Origin: an uncultured Muribaculaceae bacterium
Lineage (GTDB): Bacteria > Bacteroidota > Bacteroidia > Bacteroidales > Muribaculaceae
NCBI GenBank assembly: GCA_944321715.1
Contig: CALUMJ010000011.1
Coordinates: forward strand, 1-52,946
Direction of reading: 5' to 3'
Length of the DNA: 52,946 nt
Every line of letters begins with the position of its first letter. Within the stretch, counting starts at the first letter, position 1. Under the pieces are notes generated by a model that was given only the letters and a program-made list of their open reading frames with translations, was not told the origin of the DNA and ran no database searches. A program made the position numbers and the translations under genes. This document shows, in pieces, positions 52,872 through 52,946 of the stretch.

Positions 52872-52942
52872 TGTCCAGTGGTGTAATGGTAGCACTTCGG
52901 ATTCTGGTTCCGCCTGTGAGGGTTCGAGTCCTTCCTGGACAA
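52872..52942 (+). tRNA. tRNA-Gln (anticodon CTG)
   Basis: 71-nt cloverleaf. Acceptor arms TGTCCAG (52872-52878) and CTGGACA (52935-52941) pair perfectly with discriminator A at 52942. The anticodon arm CGGA-TTCTGGT-TCCG carries anticodon CTG. The TpsiC arm GGTTCGAGTCC is conserved. The CCA end is not encoded. A promoter lies just upstream. It is the last complete feature in the window. Confidence 0.95.
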
Positions 52943-52946
52943 CAAA

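Noticed and set aside
1-52946. Phage, insertion sequence, integrase, toxin-antitoxin or CRISPR systems
   Set aside because: None of the translated frames resembled transposases, integrases, Cas, capsid or toxin-antitoxin proteins and no regularly spaced repeats were found.

Overview
The window is a contiguous chromosomal segment of a Bacteroidales bacterium, probably Muribaculaceae-like. The evidence is indirect. Many proteins have a lipoprotein or outer-membrane character (DUF5723, DUF4251, BT_3928-type, FadL-like and BtuB-like). The regulators are RprX/RprY-like. Many start sites are preceded by the Bacteroidetes promoter signature (-7 TAnnTTTG, often with a -33 TTTG about 19 nt further upstream). 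Shine-Dalgarno sequences are mostly absent. The order DUF1599, BT_3928-like, tpiA, SPOR, folE is, from memory, a Bacteroides arrangement. Placement below order is inference. No phage, insertion sequence, CRISPR array or rRNA was seen; the last gene is a tRNA-Gln.

Layout. Positions 1-9163 hold a redox locus. On the minus strand are an aldo/keto reductase (cut by the window edge), a lipoprotein flavin reductase and an AraC regulator. On the plus strand are a second aldo/keto reductase and a tight operon: carboxymuconolactone decarboxylase-cupin, exported flavodoxin, Fe-alcohol dehydrogenase, exported Cys-nucleophile hydrolase, RibD-like reductase and a Tat-type DUF362 lipoprotein. The AraC gene carries an in-frame stop and the divergent aldo/keto reductase a one-base frameshift, with a tandem 83-bp repeat between them. 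Positions 9190-14414 hold a TetR-led minus-strand unit: methyltransferase plus two half-size ABC transporters, one of them frameshifted in a homopolymer. Then come a patatin, a cytoplasmic GH13 enzyme, prs, and a complete phosphate operon pstS-pstC-pstA-pstB-phoU.

From 22.8 to 32 kb are housekeeping and small genes: SRPBCC, pyrE, DUF695, a small membrane protein, a lipoprotein, a PfkB kinase, DUF1599, BT_3928-like, tpiA, SPOR, folE, DUF4251 and a CPBP protease. From 32 to 41.5 kb are an envelope operon (large lipoprotein, DUF5723, dus), a Trp/Tyr/His-rich then Arg/Ser-rich exported protein, a FadL-like porin, rdgB, a one-domain glycosyltransferase relative, and outer-membrane phospholipase A.

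At 41.6-46.6 kb lies a cobalamin uptake operon. A cobalamin riboswitch with a visible P1 stem and an L5-L13 kissing loop precedes a BtuB-like receptor, a BtuG-like beta-propeller lipoprotein and a surface protein with a C-terminal sorting-like domain. The remainder is a PhnP-like hydrolase, murB, a lipoprotein with a BamE-like tail, the rprX/rprY two-component pair, a PlsC acyltransferase and tRNA-Gln.

Three independent gene-breaking changes (near 1759, 2482 and 10714) fall in the first 11 kb and none was noticed afterwards. They are either real decay or sequencing/assembly errors; raw reads would decide. The strongest biological leads are the mostly exported redox cluster, the riboswitch-controlled B12 operon, the PstS-like insert in PstC, and the single-domain glycosyltransferase relative paired with phospholipase A.
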